Below, in pieces: positions 29,369-37,813 of a stretch of 64,000 bases of DNA. This DNA comes from Aquipuribacter sp051216895. GTDB taxonomy: Bacteria > Actinomycetota > Actinomycetes > Actinomycetales > JBBAYJ01. Every line of letters begins with the position of its first letter. The first letter of the stretch is position 1. Under the pieces are notes generated by a model. It did not search any database and was not told the origin of the DNA. It worked only from the letters and a program-made list of their open reading frames with translations. The stretch spans positions 62,001 through 126,000 of the forward strand of contig NZ_JBPKAO010000002.1 of the NCBI RefSeq assembly GCF_051216895.1. Direction: 5' to 3'. The translations under genes were made by a program, and so were the position numbers.

Positions 29369-29670
29369 TCAGGCCGGCTCGTGGTCGACCAGCTCGGCCA
29401 GGCCGTCGAGCACCCGCAGCAGACCCCACTCGAACGCGTGCCCGGCGCTGTGCGCCCCGCCGTGCGCCCGGCCGGCCGCGGTGCCCACGCGGGAGGCCAG
29501 CGGGAACTGCTCCGGACCCATCACGTCGAGCAGGCCGGGTGGTGGCGACCCGGGCCAGCCACGGGTGGGCCAGGTGCAGGGCCCACTCCCGTCGGGCGTG
29601 CGCCTCGGTGGCCGCCCGCCAGCCGGGGGGCCGCCGCCGCTCGGCCGTACCGTCCAGCGACACGACACGC
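29369..29670 (-). pseudogene. Remnant of a TetR-family regulator (C-terminal part, frameshifted)
   Basis: Read on the minus strand, about 29670 to 29550 encodes WRAATEAHARREWALHLAHP followed by WLARVATTRP, the look of a TetR C-terminal ligand domain. After TTRP the similarity moves to another frame: LLDVMGPEQFPL, then GHAFEWGLLRVLDGLAELV to a stop at 29369. The N-terminal helix-turn-helix is missing, and sequence upstream of 29670 does not encode one. So there is one frameshift plus 5' loss. It abuts a VOC remnant on the other strand. This is based on pattern recognition only; no alignment could be run. Confidence 0.55.
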
Positions 29671-29749
29671 GGGGTCGACGGCGTTCTCGGCCCCTGGGGA
29701 GGTTGCTCGTCGCTGGGCGGTCCGCTGGTCGGTCCGTTCGTCGCCTCGC

Positions 29750-29977
29750 GGCCTGAACTCGTTCAAGCCGGACCGCATGCGCGGGCACCATGCCGACGGC
29801 CTGCTGCTGGCCTTCGTCGTGCCCGACGTCGACGCCGAGCACGACCGCCTCGCTGCGGGCGCCCCGGTGCTCACCCCGCCGGAGACCGAGCCGTGGGGGG
29901 AGCGCTACCTGCAGGTGATGGACCCCAGCGGGGTCGTCCTGCAGCTGGTCACGTGGGTGGAGGCCCCGACCGGCTGA
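29750..29977 (+). pseudogene. Remnant of a VOC/glyoxalase-family protein (C-terminal half)
   Basis: From about 29750 the plus strand encodes FKPDRMRGHHADG, LLLAFVVPDVDAEHDRLAAG, then EPWGERYLQVMDPSGVVLQL: the second half of a VOC domain with its usual DP-G-VVLQL end. The first half of the fold, including one set of metal-site residues, is absent. The frame stays open to 29360 but that stretch is Arg/Pro-rich shadow of the TetR remnant. An internal ATG at 29777 could yield 66 residues, too short for a working VOC domain unless it dimerises. It is probably a leftover of a deletion. Confidence 0.55.
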
Positions 29978-30135
29978 CGTCGCAGGTCACGCCGCGGTCG
30001 TCACCCGCGGTTCCCCTGATCGCCACCCCGGGGACCCTCGGAGGTCGTCGGACGGCCATCGCCCCGTCGCCGGATGGCCCGCAGCGGTCAACGGTGCAGT
30101 CACTGTCCGTATCTCATCCATTCACGGGGCGTTCC

Positions 30136-30141
30136 TAGCGT
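30136..30141 (+). promoter_or_regulatory. -10 box of the glycerophosphodiesterase gene
   Basis: TAGCGT, 8 bases before ATG 30150. The ttcacggggcgttcct stretch just upstream (30121-30136) resembles two 11-base Pho-box half repeats. Confidence 0.45.
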
Positions 30142-30149
30142 CCGGTCTC

Positions 30150-32066
30150 ATGACTCCGTCCCCCTCCCGAGGCCGAGGCCTCCTGCCCATCCGACCCGTC
30201 CGTCCGCTCGCGCTGCTGGCCGCGGTGGCGGTGGCGACCACCGGCCTGCTCGCCGTCGGCCCCGCCTCCGGCGCCATGGTCGACGAGGCCACGCCCGTGC
30301 TCAGCGAGGACTTCTCCGACGGGGCCGTCCCGGAGGGCTGGCGGCCGGTCGACGGCACCTGGGAGGTCGTCGACGGCCGGTTGGTCGGCACCTCCACCGG
30401 CAGCCGGCTCTCGCGGCTGACGTTCGGCGAGCACCTGGACAACTTCCGGTTCGAGGCGACGGTGCGTTTCGACACGGTGGAGAACGGTGGCCGCTGGGCC
30501 GCGCTGGGCCTGGACCTGGCCGCCGACGGCTCGGTCCCCTGGTGGATCGCCACGATGCGCTCGCAGACCACGGCCGCCAACGGCATCGAGTTCGCCGAGC
30601 GGACCGCCGCCAACACCTGGAACGTCCCCGTCACGGCCGCCGCACCGACGGCCGCCGGCACCGGGCGCGACGTGCGGGTCGCCGTCGAGGTCCAGGGCCG
30701 TCAGGCCCGCTGGTACTACGACGGCACGCTGGTCCTCCAGACCAGCAGCCTGCGCCGCAGCGACGACGGCGGGCTCGGGTTCGTGGTCAACGGCGCGCGC
30801 GTCGCCTTCGACGACGTCGTCGTCACCGAGCTGCCCGAGCCCACCCTGGTCCGCCCCGACGGTGCCCCGCCCGCCGTCGTGGCCCACCGTGGCTACTCCT
30901 CCGTGGCCCCCGAGAACACGCTCACCGCCATCGAGCAGGGGATCCGCTCCGGGGCGGAGTACGTCGAGATCGACGCGCACACCACTGCGGACGGCGTACC
31001 CGTTCTCATGCACGACCAGCGGGTGGACCGCACCACCGACGGGACCGGGGACGTCGCCGGGCTGTCGACGGAGTACCTGGCCGGTCTGGACGCCGGCTCC
31101 TGGTTCGCGCCGGCGTTCGTCGGCGAGCCCGTGCCGACCCTGGCGCAGGCCCTGGACGCCGTCCGGGGCAGCGGTTCGACCCTGCTGCTGGAGGTCAAGG
31201 GCCCCGAGACCGCCGCCCAGGTCGAGGCCATGCTGGCGCTGGTCCGCGAGCGCGACATGGTCGACGAGGTCCTGCTGCAGAGCTTCGACACGAACGTGCT
31301 GACCTACGCCCGCGCCGCCGACGCGGACATCGCGCTCGGCCTGCTGCGCGGCGCCCTGGACCCCGACCCGGTCGCCACCGCGCGGCAGTACGACGTGGTG
31401 GCCTACAACCCGTCCGCCGGTGCCCTCGCCGCGCGGCCCGGGGCGGTCGAGGCCCTCAACGAGGCCGGCGTCGCCGTCATGCCCTACACGGTCAACACTC
31501 CCGCCCAGTGGGCGACGCTGGTCGGCCTGGGGGTCGACGGCATCATCACCGACCGACCCGGCGCCCTGGTCGGCTGGAGCTCGCGGCTGGTCCAGCAGGC
31601 CGAGGAGCCGGCACCGGCCCCGGCGGTGGCCGTCACGTCACCGGCCGACGGGTCCGACCTGGGGCGTGAGCAGGGTCCGGTGCTCGCCGTGGCCGCCACC
31701 GAGGCCGATCAGGTGGAGCTGACGCTGGACGGCGAGCCCGTCGAGGTCGGGACGCCTCTCGACCTGACCACGCTCGCGCTGGGCGAGCACGTGCTGACCG
31801 CGCGTGCCTCCGGCCCGGGCGGTGAGGTCGAGACCACGGGCACGTTCGTCGTCGTGCCCACCGAGGCCGGGCTGGCCGCGCTCGTGCTGGGCGCCGAGCC
31901 GGTGCGGGGCGACGGCGACGCCGCGGTGGCCGGCCTGCTGGGCCGGCTCGCGGCCGGTGACCTGGAGGGCATGGCGCGCCGGGCCGAGCAGGCCGCCGGG
32001 CGTCAGCTCGACGCGGCGACCATGACCACGGTGGCCGCCGACGCGAGGGCCCTCGCCGCCGGCTGA
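30150..32066 (+). CDS. Secreted glycerophosphodiester phosphodiesterase, multidomain
   Basis: 638 residues. A signal peptide (ALLAAVAVATTGLLAVGPASG) leads to a LamG/jelly-roll-like domain (about 48-230; opening FSDGAVPEGWRPVDGTWEV). The GDPD TIM barrel follows (about 245-475), with catalytic motifs VVAHRGYSSVAPENTLTA (HR and E-N), YVEIDAHTTADGVPVLMHD (E-D and H) and LLLEVKGPE. The final part has an Ig-like bacterial segment (VAVTSPADGSDLG) and an Ala-rich helical tail. It would split glycerophosphodiesters into glycerol 3-phosphate and an alcohol outside the cell, a phosphate-scavenging role. The ATG is 8 bases after TAGCGT with no ribosome site, so it is probably leaderless. Confidence 0.92.
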   Translation: MTPSPSRGRGLLPIRPVRPLALLAAVAVATTGLLAVGPASGAMVDEATPVLSEDFSDGAVPEGWRPVDGTWEVVDGRLVGTSTGSRLSRLTFGEHLDNFRFEATVRFDTVENGGRWAALGLDLAADGSVPWWIATMRSQTTAANGIEFAERTAANTWNVPVTAAAPTAAGTGRDVRVAVEVQGRQARWYYDGTLVLQTSSLRRSDDGGLGFVVNGARVAFDDVVVTELPEPTLVRPDGAPPAVVAHRGYSSVAPENTLTAIEQGIRSGAEYVEIDAHTTADGVPVLMHDQRVDRTTDGTGDVAGLSTEYLAGLDAGSWFAPAFVGEPVPTLAQALDAVRGSGSTLLLEVKGPETAAQVEAMLALVRERDMVDEVLLQSFDTNVLTYARAADADIALGLLRGALDPDPVATARQYDVVAYNPSAGALAARPGAVEALNEAGVAVMPYTVNTPAQWATLVGLGVDGIITDRPGALVGWSSRLVQQAEEPAPAPAVAVTSPADGSDLGREQGPVLAVAATEADQVELTLDGEPVEVGTPLDLTTLALGEHVLTARASGPGGEVETTGTFVVVPTEAGLAALVLGAEPVRGDGDAAVAGLLGRLAAGDLEGMARRAEQAAGRQLDAATMTTVAADARALAAG

Positions 32067-32076
32067 GCCGCGGCTC

Positions 32077-32108
32077 GACCCCGGTCCGCGGCGGCGCGGG
32101 CCGGGGTC
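32077..32108. terminator. Bidirectional hairpin terminator
   Basis: A 13-base stem (one G-U) with loop ggcggc between the convergent GDPD and AI-2E genes; it touches the latter's stop codon. Confidence 0.7.
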
Positions 32109-33366
32109 ACGCGCCTGCCGGCCGGGCCGGTGCGACGGGCACCGGGTCCTCGCCGTGGTGCCCGCTCGAGGGGGCCGCGTCGGCCGTGCGCTCGTCGGCG
32201 ACCTCCGGACCGCCCTGCGGACCGACCTCCGGACCGACATCCGGACCGAGCTTCGCATCGGTCCCCGGACCGGTCTCGCGGGCGGCCGCGGCCTCCTCCG
32301 CCTCGTCGTGGCCGCTCAGGAACGAGACGACGCGGTAGACGACCGCGACGACGGGCACCGCGATGACGGCCCCGGCGACGCCCAGCACCAGCGTGCCCGC
32401 CGTCACCGCGCACGCGATGACCAGCGGGTGCAGCCGGATGACCTGGCCCATGATCAGCGGCTGCAGCAGGTTGCTCTCGACCTGCTGCACCACGACGACG
32501 ACGACCAGGATGATGAGCGCGTCCGTGGGGCCGTTGGTCACCAGGGTCACGAGCACGGCCACGACACCGGCCACGAACGCGCCGATGATCGGCACGAACC
32601 CGCCGACGAAGGTGAGCAGCGCCAGCGACAGCCACAGCGGCACGTCCAGGACGACCAGGCCCAGACCGATCCCCACGGCGTCGACGAGAGCGACCAGAGC
32701 CGTCCCGCGGACGTAGCTGGTCAGCGTTGTCCAGGCGACCCGCCCGCTGCCGTCGACCTTGTCGCGGGTCTCCCCCCGCGGGAACCAGCGCAGCAGCCAC
32801 TCCCACATCCGGCGGCCGTCCTTGACGAGGAAGAACACGGCGAAGACGGTCAGCACCACCCCGATCAGACCCCGGGCGACGGTGGTCGTGCCCGCGACGG
32901 CGCCGGGTGCCGCCTCCTCCGCCGCGCCGGCCGCCGACCCGGTGAGGTCGTCGATGACGGTCGGGTCGATCGCCAGGGGGCCGTCCTCGAGCCAGCCGCG
33001 GATGCCGTCGACCGCCTCGAGCAGGGCGGGACCCAGCTCGTCGACCTGGTCGGCGACGCTGGAGAAGATCAGCGCCCCGATGCCGGTGGGGATGCCGAGC
33101 AGCACCAGGATGCTGACCAGGGCCGCCAGGGCGCCCGGCAGCCCCGAGCGACGCAGCCGTTCCGACAGGGGCGCCAGCAGGGCGGCCAGCAGCACCGCGG
33201 CCAGCAGCGCGAAGCTGACCAGCCCGATCTGCAGCATGGCGGAGACCAGCAGGCTGCCCAGCAGCAGGACCACGAGCACGGCCACGCCGAACGCCACGGT
33301 CCGCCGCAACCACCCCGGCAGCGGGCTCAGCAGCCCCTGGGGGCGCTGGTCGACAGGGCGGGGCAT
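32107..33366 (-). CDS. AI-2E family transporter (PerM/YdiK-like)
   Basis: 419 residues with about eight membrane helices. The family signature is seen in the first helix pair (VAFGVAVLVVLLLGSLLVSA), VFFLVKDGRRMWEWL, the helix region VDAVGIGLGLVVLDVPLW and the conserved FVPIIGAFVAGVVAVLVTL, then QQVESNLLQPLIMG. Known members export autoinducer-2 or act as putative permeases or sodium-proton antiporters; function cannot be narrowed here. The tail beyond about residue 350 is acidic and Gly/Pro-rich, and short repeats (GPDVGPEVGPQGGPEV) come from a local duplicated stretch. GGAGGT precedes the ATG. Confidence 0.9.
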   Translation of the reverse strand: MPRPVDQRPQGLLSPLPGWLRRTVAFGVAVLVVLLLGSLLVSAMLQIGLVSFALLAAVLLAALLAPLSERLRRSGLPGALAALVSILVLLGIPTGIGALIFSSVADQVDELGPALLEAVDGIRGWLEDGPLAIDPTVIDDLTGSAAGAAEEAAPGAVAGTTTVARGLIGVVLTVFAVFFLVKDGRRMWEWLLRWFPRGETRDKVDGSGRVAWTTLTSYVRGTALVALVDAVGIGLGLVVLDVPLWLSLALLTFVGGFVPIIGAFVAGVVAVLVTLVTNGPTDALIILVVVVVVQQVESNLLQPLIMGQVIRLHPLVIACAVTAGTLVLGVAGAVIAVPVVAVVYRVVSFLSGHDEAEEAAAARETGPGTDAKLGPDVGPEVGPQGGPEVADERTADAAPSSGHHGEDPVPVAPARPAGA

Positions 33367-33468
33367 GGGACCTCCATGGTCACGGGGGCGTCCCCAGGGA
33401 CTACCCCGTCCTGGCCCGTCCCACGCCTCGAGGCCCCGGCGGTTCCGGCAGGCGGGTCCGACGGACGC

Positions 33469-34818
33469 TCAGCCGATGGCGTGGATGGCGTCCAGCAGCA
33501 GCTCGGCGCCCTCGTCGGCCTCGGCCTCGGTGAGGGTCAGCGGGGGCGCCATCCGTACGACGTTGCCGTACAGCCCGCCCTTGCCGACGAGCAGCGCCCG
33601 CGCCCTGGTCGCCTCCAGCAGGGCCGCGGCGCGGGCCGGGTCGGGCTCGATGCCACCGGGGACGACGCACTCCAGGGCCAGCATCAGGCCACGGCCGCGC
33701 ATCTCGGCGATCCAGCCGGTCTGCTCGACCGTGGGCTGCAGTGCGGCGCGCAGCCGGTCGCCGACGCGCTTGGCGTTGCCCTGCAGGTCGTGCTCGAGCA
33801 GGTACCTCAGGTTGGCGTTGGCGCCCGCGGACACCAGCGGGGAGCCGCCGAACGTCGAGATGTGGTTGCCGGTGATGGCGTCGACGACCTCGGCGCGGCC
33901 GACGACCCCGCCCAGCGGCAGGCCGTTGCCGACCCCCTTGGCGAAGGTCAGCAGGTCGGGGGTGATGCCGTGCGCCTGGTAGCCCCAGAAGTGCTCGCCC
34001 GTGCGGCCCCAGCCGGTCTGCACCTCGTCGGAGACGAACAGGATGCCGTGGGCGTCCAGGACCTCCTTGATGGCGCCGAAGAAGCCGTCCGGCGGCGTCG
34101 CGAACCCGCCGACGCCCTGGATCGGCTCGGCGATGAGGCAGGCCACGTCGCCCGAGGTCGCCATGTCCAGCAGCTGGCGCAGGTCGGCCACGCAGGCGGC
34201 CGTGTACTCGCCGTCCGGCAGGTCCCGGAACGGGCTGCGCAGCCGGTAGCCGCCGTGGACGTAGGTGGTCTGCAGACCCGAGAACGAGGTCGGGCTCCAG
34301 GAGCGGTGGCCGGTGATGCCGATCGTGGAGAACGACCGGCCGTGGTAGCTGTTGCGCATCGCCAGCACCTGGTTGCTGCGCCGGTGCACGGTGGCCATGA
34401 GCAGGGCGGCGTCGTTGGCCTCGGTGCCCGACGGGGTGAGGAACACCTTGGCGTCGGGGATGCCGGACAGCTCGGCGATCCGCTCGGCCAGCTCGACCGT
34501 CTCCTCGTTCAGGTACAGCGTCGAGGAGTGCAGGATCTTGCCGGCCTGCTCCTGCACGGCCGCCGTGACCTCGGGCAGCGCGTGCGCGGTCATCGTGGTG
34601 AGGATCCCGCCGAAGAAGTCGAGGTAGCGGTTGCCCTCGACGTCCCAGACGTGCCGGCCCTCGCCGTGGCTCAGCGCGATCGGGTCCGCGTAGTACAGCG
34701 CCTGCCAGGCGGGCGTCACGGCTCGGTGGCGAGCCAGCAGGCCCTCGGTGGCCTCGCGACCGGCGCCGTCGCCGGGGGTGGAGGTCTCGACGTGGCCGGC
34801 CGGGTGGGTGGTCGTCAT
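33469..34818 (-). CDS. Class III pyridoxal-phosphate aminotransferase
   Basis: 449 residues. It resembles AGXT2/beta-alanine-pyruvate type enzymes, which move the amino group of a beta-amino acid to pyruvate or glyoxylate. Seen are VWDVEGNRYLDFFGGI, FLTPSGTEANDAALL, NSYHGRS, the cofactor-contacting Asp in LFVSDEVQTGWGRTG, and the PLP lysine in LLTFAKGVGNGLPLGG. ATG 34818 is 6 bases from a TACCGT box, which argues for an additional leaderless promoter inside the operon. Upstream neighbours on the same strand are the OB-fold gene and beta-ureidopropionase, so beta-alanine or beta-aminoisobutyrate is the likely amino donor, feeding the semialdehyde to MmsA. Confidence 0.92.
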   Translation of the reverse strand: MTTTHPAGHVETSTPGDGAGREATEGLLARHRAVTPAWQALYYADPIALSHGEGRHVWDVEGNRYLDFFGGILTTMTAHALPEVTAAVQEQAGKILHSSTLYLNEETVELAERIAELSGIPDAKVFLTPSGTEANDAALLMATVHRRSNQVLAMRNSYHGRSFSTIGITGHRSWSPTSFSGLQTTYVHGGYRLRSPFRDLPDGEYTAACVADLRQLLDMATSGDVACLIAEPIQGVGGFATPPDGFFGAIKEVLDAHGILFVSDEVQTGWGRTGEHFWGYQAHGITPDLLTFAKGVGNGLPLGGVVGRAEVVDAITGNHISTFGGSPLVSAGANANLRYLLEHDLQGNAKRVGDRLRAALQPTVEQTGWIAEMRGRGLMLALECVVPGGIEPDPARAAALLEATRARALLVGKGGLYGNVVRMAPPLTLTEAEADEGAELLLDAIHAIG

Positions 34819-34824
34819 GAGTGG

Positions 34825-34830
34825 ACGGTA
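34825..34830 (-). promoter_or_regulatory. -10 box of leaderless aminotransferase
   Basis: TACCGT on the minus strand, exactly 6 bases before ATG 34818. Confidence 0.5.
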
Positions 34831-34850
34831 GGCCAGCGAGCCGGTCCGCG

Positions 34851-35105
34851 TCAGCCCGCCCAGGACCAGCCGGTCACCACGGGCCGCGCCGGGTCCCCGG
34901 CCTCGAACTGCACCCAGCAGCGCGTCCCCTCCGGCGGGACCGCCACGGCGCCGGCGGTCAGGCCGGGCACCGGGTGCGACGTCTGCGCCCACACCGCGTC
35001 GAGCCCCAGCACGTCGGGCACCAGGACGAGCAGCCGACCGGCCCCCGACGGGTCGGCGCCGGCCCGGACGATGCCGCGGTACACCCCGACCAGCTCTGCC
35101 GCCAC
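34851..35105 (-). CDS. Stand-alone gp5/VgrG-like OB-fold protein
   Basis: 84 residues, GTG start 11 bases after the beta-ureidopropionase stop; the stop is 32 bases before the aminotransferase start. The sequence looks like the phage baseplate V / gp5-VgrG oligonucleotide-binding fold: YRGIVRAGADPSGAGRLLVL (compare the usual D-P-x-x-x-G-R-hydrophobic run) and ending PPEGTRCWVQFEAGDPARPV then VTGW. These folds normally form the neck of phage tail, type VI or contractile-injection spikes, but no other tail, sheath or tube gene lies in the window. It is a single small domain with no signal peptide. An enzyme-accessory role in the pyrimidine operon or a decayed spike fragment are both possible. 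Confidence 0.65.
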   Translation of the reverse strand: MAAELVGVYRGIVRAGADPSGAGRLLVLVPDVLGLDAVWAQTSHPVPGLTAGAVAVPPEGTRCWVQFEAGDPARPVVTGWSWAG

Positions 35106-35115
35106 GGCGCGACGC

Positions 35116-35958
35116 TCAGCCCTGGACCAGGGGGCCGTACGCGTCGGGGCGGCGGTCCCGGTAGAACGCCCACTGGTTGCGGACCTCCTCGATCATCGAC
35201 AGGTCGAGGTCGCGGACCACGAGCTCCTCCTCGTGCCCCGACGCCGCCTCGCCCACCAGCTGGCCCCGCGGGTCGGCGAAGTAGCTGGTGCCGTAGAAGT
35301 CGTCGTCACCCAGCGGCTCGACGCCCACCCGGTTGATCGCGGCGACGAAGTACATGTTCGCGGCGGCCGCGGCCGGCTGCTCGAGCTTCCACAGGTAGTT
35401 GCTCAGCCCGCGCGAGGTGGCGGAGGGGTTGAAGACGATCTCCGCCCCCGCCAGGCCGAGCGCGCGCCACCCCTCGGGGAAGTGCCGGTCGTAGCAGATG
35501 TAGACCCCGACCTTGCCGACGGCGGTGTCGAACACGGGCCAGCCCACGTTGCCGGGGCGGAAGTAGAACTTCTCCCAGAACCCCTTGACCTGGGGGATGT
35601 GGTGCTTGCGGTACTTGCCCAGGTAGGTGCCGTCGGCGTCGACGACCGCCGCGGTGTTGTAGAGGAACCCGGCCGCCTCCCGCTCGTACACCGGCAGCAC
35701 CATGACCATGCCGAGCTCCTTGGCCAGGGCCGAGAAGCGCTGCACGGTGGGCCCGTCCGGGACGGCCTCCGCGTAGTCGTAGTACTCCGTCTCCTGCACC
35801 TGGCAGAAGTAGGGGCCGTAGAACAGCTCCTGGAAGCACATCACCTGCGCCCCCTGCGCCGCGGCGTCGCGGGCGTGCTTCTCGTGCCGGTCGAGCATCG
35901 ACTCCTTGTCGCCCGTCCACGCGGTCTGGACGATGGCGGAACGCACGACGCGGGACAT
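35116..35958 (-). CDS. Beta-ureidopropionase / N-carbamoyl amino acid amidohydrolase
   Basis: 280 residues of the nitrilase superfamily. It removes the carbamoyl group from N-carbamoyl-beta-alanine or its homologue, releasing ammonia and carbon dioxide. The Glu-Lys-Cys triad is visible: FQELFYGPYF (Glu), KYRKHHIP (Lys) and GVYICYDRHFPEGWR (Cys). GGAGGAG precedes the ATG at 35958; upstream in-frame sequence is shadow of the antiporter gene. TACCGT (minus strand, 36000-36005) would give a leader of about 35 bases. It heads the operon with the OB-fold gene and aminotransferase, and complements the hydA block 9 kb away. Confidence 0.93.
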   Translation of the reverse strand: MSRVVRSAIVQTAWTGDKESMLDRHEKHARDAAAQGAQVMCFQELFYGPYFCQVQETEYYDYAEAVPDGPTVQRFSALAKELGMVMVLPVYEREAAGFLYNTAAVVDADGTYLGKYRKHHIPQVKGFWEKFYFRPGNVGWPVFDTAVGKVGVYICYDRHFPEGWRALGLAGAEIVFNPSATSRGLSNYLWKLEQPAAAAANMYFVAAINRVGVEPLGDDDFYGTSYFADPRGQLVGEAASGHEEELVVRDLDLSMIEEVRNQWAFYRDRRPDAYGPLVQG

Positions 35959-36093
35959 GGGACTCCTCCGATGGGTCTGGACCTGCTCCGGAGCGCCTGA
36001 CGGTAGGTGAGCGGGCCGCCCTCGTAAAGGCCGGGGCCCAGGGGCCGATACGGTGCCCGGAGGACGTCCCACGACGACGGAGAGGCGACCACG

Positions 36094-37731
36094 GTGACCG
36101 ACGAGGTCTTCTGGATGGTCGCGGCCCTGCTCGCGGTGGCCGCAGCCGTCGGCTCGCTGTCGGTCAGGCTCCGGCAGCCGCTCATCATCGGCTTCATCGC
36201 GGTGGGGATCCTCGTCGGTCCCACGGTGCTGGGCTGGGTCGACGCCACCGACGGCGGCGGGGAGGTCGTGCTGCTGGCGGAGCTGGGGATCGCGATCCTG
36301 CTCTTCCTCGTGGGGCTCAAGCTCGACCTGCACCTGATCCGCACGACGGGGCCCGTGGCCCTGGCGACCGGGCTCGGGCAGGTGGTGTTCACCTCGGTCG
36401 TGGGCTTCGGCCTCGGGCTGGCGCTGGGCCTGTCGCTGGTGGCCGCCCTCTACGTGGCCGTGGCGCTGACGTTCTCCAGCACGATCATCATCGTCAAGCT
36501 GCTGAGCGACAAGCGCGAGATCGACCAGCTGCACGGTCGGATCGCCGTGGGCTTCCTCATCGTGCAGGACATCGTGGTCGTGGTCGTGATGATCACCCTG
36601 ACCGCCTTCGGGGGGACGGGGGAGGGGGACCTGGCCACCGAGCTCGCGCTCACCGCGGGACGCGGCCTGCTGTTCCTGGCGGTGATCGCCCTCGCCATGA
36701 GGTTCGTCCTCCCGGCGGTGCTCGGCTGGTTGGCGCGCTCGAAGGAGCTGCTGGTCCTGTTCGCCCTGGCGTGGGGAATCTCCTTGGCCGCCGTCGGGGA
36801 CTGGCTCGGCTTCAGCGCCGAGGTCGGGGCCTTCCTGGGTGGTGTGTCGTTGGCGTCCACGCCCTACCGCGAGGCCATCGGGGCCCGCCTGGTGAGCTTC
36901 CGGGACTTCCTGCTCCTCTTCTTCTTCATCGACCTCGGCTCTCGCCTGGACCTCACCCAGGCCGGCGACCAGGTGCTGCCTGCGGTGGTGCTGTCCCTGT
37001 TCGTCCTGGTGGGCAACCCGCTCATCGTCCTGACGATCATGGGCGCGATGGGCTACCGACGGCGGACCAGCTTCCTGGCCGGGCTGACGGTGGCGCAGAT
37101 CAGCGAGTTCTCGCTCATCCTGGCCGCGCTCGGTCTCAGCCTGGGTCACATCGGCAACGAGACCGTCAGCCTCATCACCGTCGTCGGGGTCGTCACGATC
37201 AGCGTGTCCACCTACATGATCCTGTACTCGCACCGGCTGCTCCGGTGGCTCTCCCCGGTCCTGGGCGTCTTCGAGCGGGACGGTCGCGACGCGGAGGCGG
37301 GGCTGCGCCACGAGCCGACAGGGACCGAGGTGGTGGTGCTGGGGGCCGGCCGCTACGGCGGCCGGCTGGTCGAGGAGCTGGTCGGGGCGGGGACCGACGT
37401 CCTGGTGGTCGACGCGGACCCGCACGTGCTGACCCGGATGGACGCGCTGGGCGCGTCGACGCTGTACGGCGACGCGGAGGAGCCGGAGCTGGCCGGGTCC
37501 CTGCCGCTCGCCTCGGTGCGATGGGTCGTGAGCACGATCCCCGGGCGCGACGTCAACCTGGCGCTGATGCACGGCCTGGACGAGGTGGGCTACGAGGGGC
37601 GGGTCGCCGTCACGGCCCACCTCGACCTGGACCACGACCGGTTGCTCGAGGCCGGTGCGGACCTCGTCCTGCGGCCGTTCGCGGCCGCGGCCGAGGGTGA
37701 CGCCCGGCGCTTCACGAGCAGCGGCACCTGA
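36094..37731 (+). CDS. CPA2 family cation:proton antiporter with TrkA-N domain
   Basis: 545 residues. The membrane part (about 1-385, 12 or 13 helices) is of the KefB/KefC-like CPA2 type: LRQPLIIGFIAVGILVGP, LLFLVGLKLDLHLI, ALTFSSTIIIVKLLSDKREI and IAVGFLIVQDIVVVVVM. A cytosolic TrkA-N/RCK domain follows from about residue 410, opening with VVVLGAGRYGGRLVEEL and an acidic VVDADP strand end for nucleotide binding. No TrkA-C is present. It would exchange potassium or sodium for protons under nucleotide control. GTG start, preceded by GGAGAGG. It is divergent from beta-ureidopropionase. Confidence 0.92.
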   Translation: MTDEVFWMVAALLAVAAAVGSLSVRLRQPLIIGFIAVGILVGPTVLGWVDATDGGGEVVLLAELGIAILLFLVGLKLDLHLIRTTGPVALATGLGQVVFTSVVGFGLGLALGLSLVAALYVAVALTFSSTIIIVKLLSDKREIDQLHGRIAVGFLIVQDIVVVVVMITLTAFGGTGEGDLATELALTAGRGLLFLAVIALAMRFVLPAVLGWLARSKELLVLFALAWGISLAAVGDWLGFSAEVGAFLGGVSLASTPYREAIGARLVSFRDFLLLFFFIDLGSRLDLTQAGDQVLPAVVLSLFVLVGNPLIVLTIMGAMGYRRRTSFLAGLTVAQISEFSLILAALGLSLGHIGNETVSLITVVGVVTISVSTYMILYSHRLLRWLSPVLGVFERDGRDAEAGLRHEPTGTEVVVLGAGRYGGRLVEELVGAGTDVLVVDADPHVLTRMDALGASTLYGDAEEPELAGSLPLASVRWVVSTIPGRDVNLALMHGLDEVGYEGRVAVTAHLDLDHDRLLEAGADLVLRPFAAAAEGDARRFTSSGT

Positions 37732-37801
37732 GGGGACCGCGCGGCACCGCCCGGGACGGCGGCGCGCGCGGCGCTGCCGGGCGACAAGCCGTCGGCCTCG
37801 C

Positions 37802-37807
37802 TAGCGT
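37802..37807 (+). promoter_or_regulatory. -10 box of leaderless SDR gene
   Basis: TAGCGT, exactly 6 bases before ATG 37814. Confidence 0.5.
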
Positions 37808-37813
37808 GGCGGC

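Noticed and set aside
29360..29976. Intact 205-residue gene on the plus strand at 29360
   Set aside because: The first 130 residues are Arg/Pro-rich shadow of the minus-strand TetR remnant. Only the last 70 or so resemble a protein family (VOC).
35959..37635. In-frame extension of beta-ureidopropionase far upstream
   Set aside because: That part is antisense to the CPA2 antiporter and lacks nitrilase similarity. A strong GGAGGAG site precedes the ATG at 35958.
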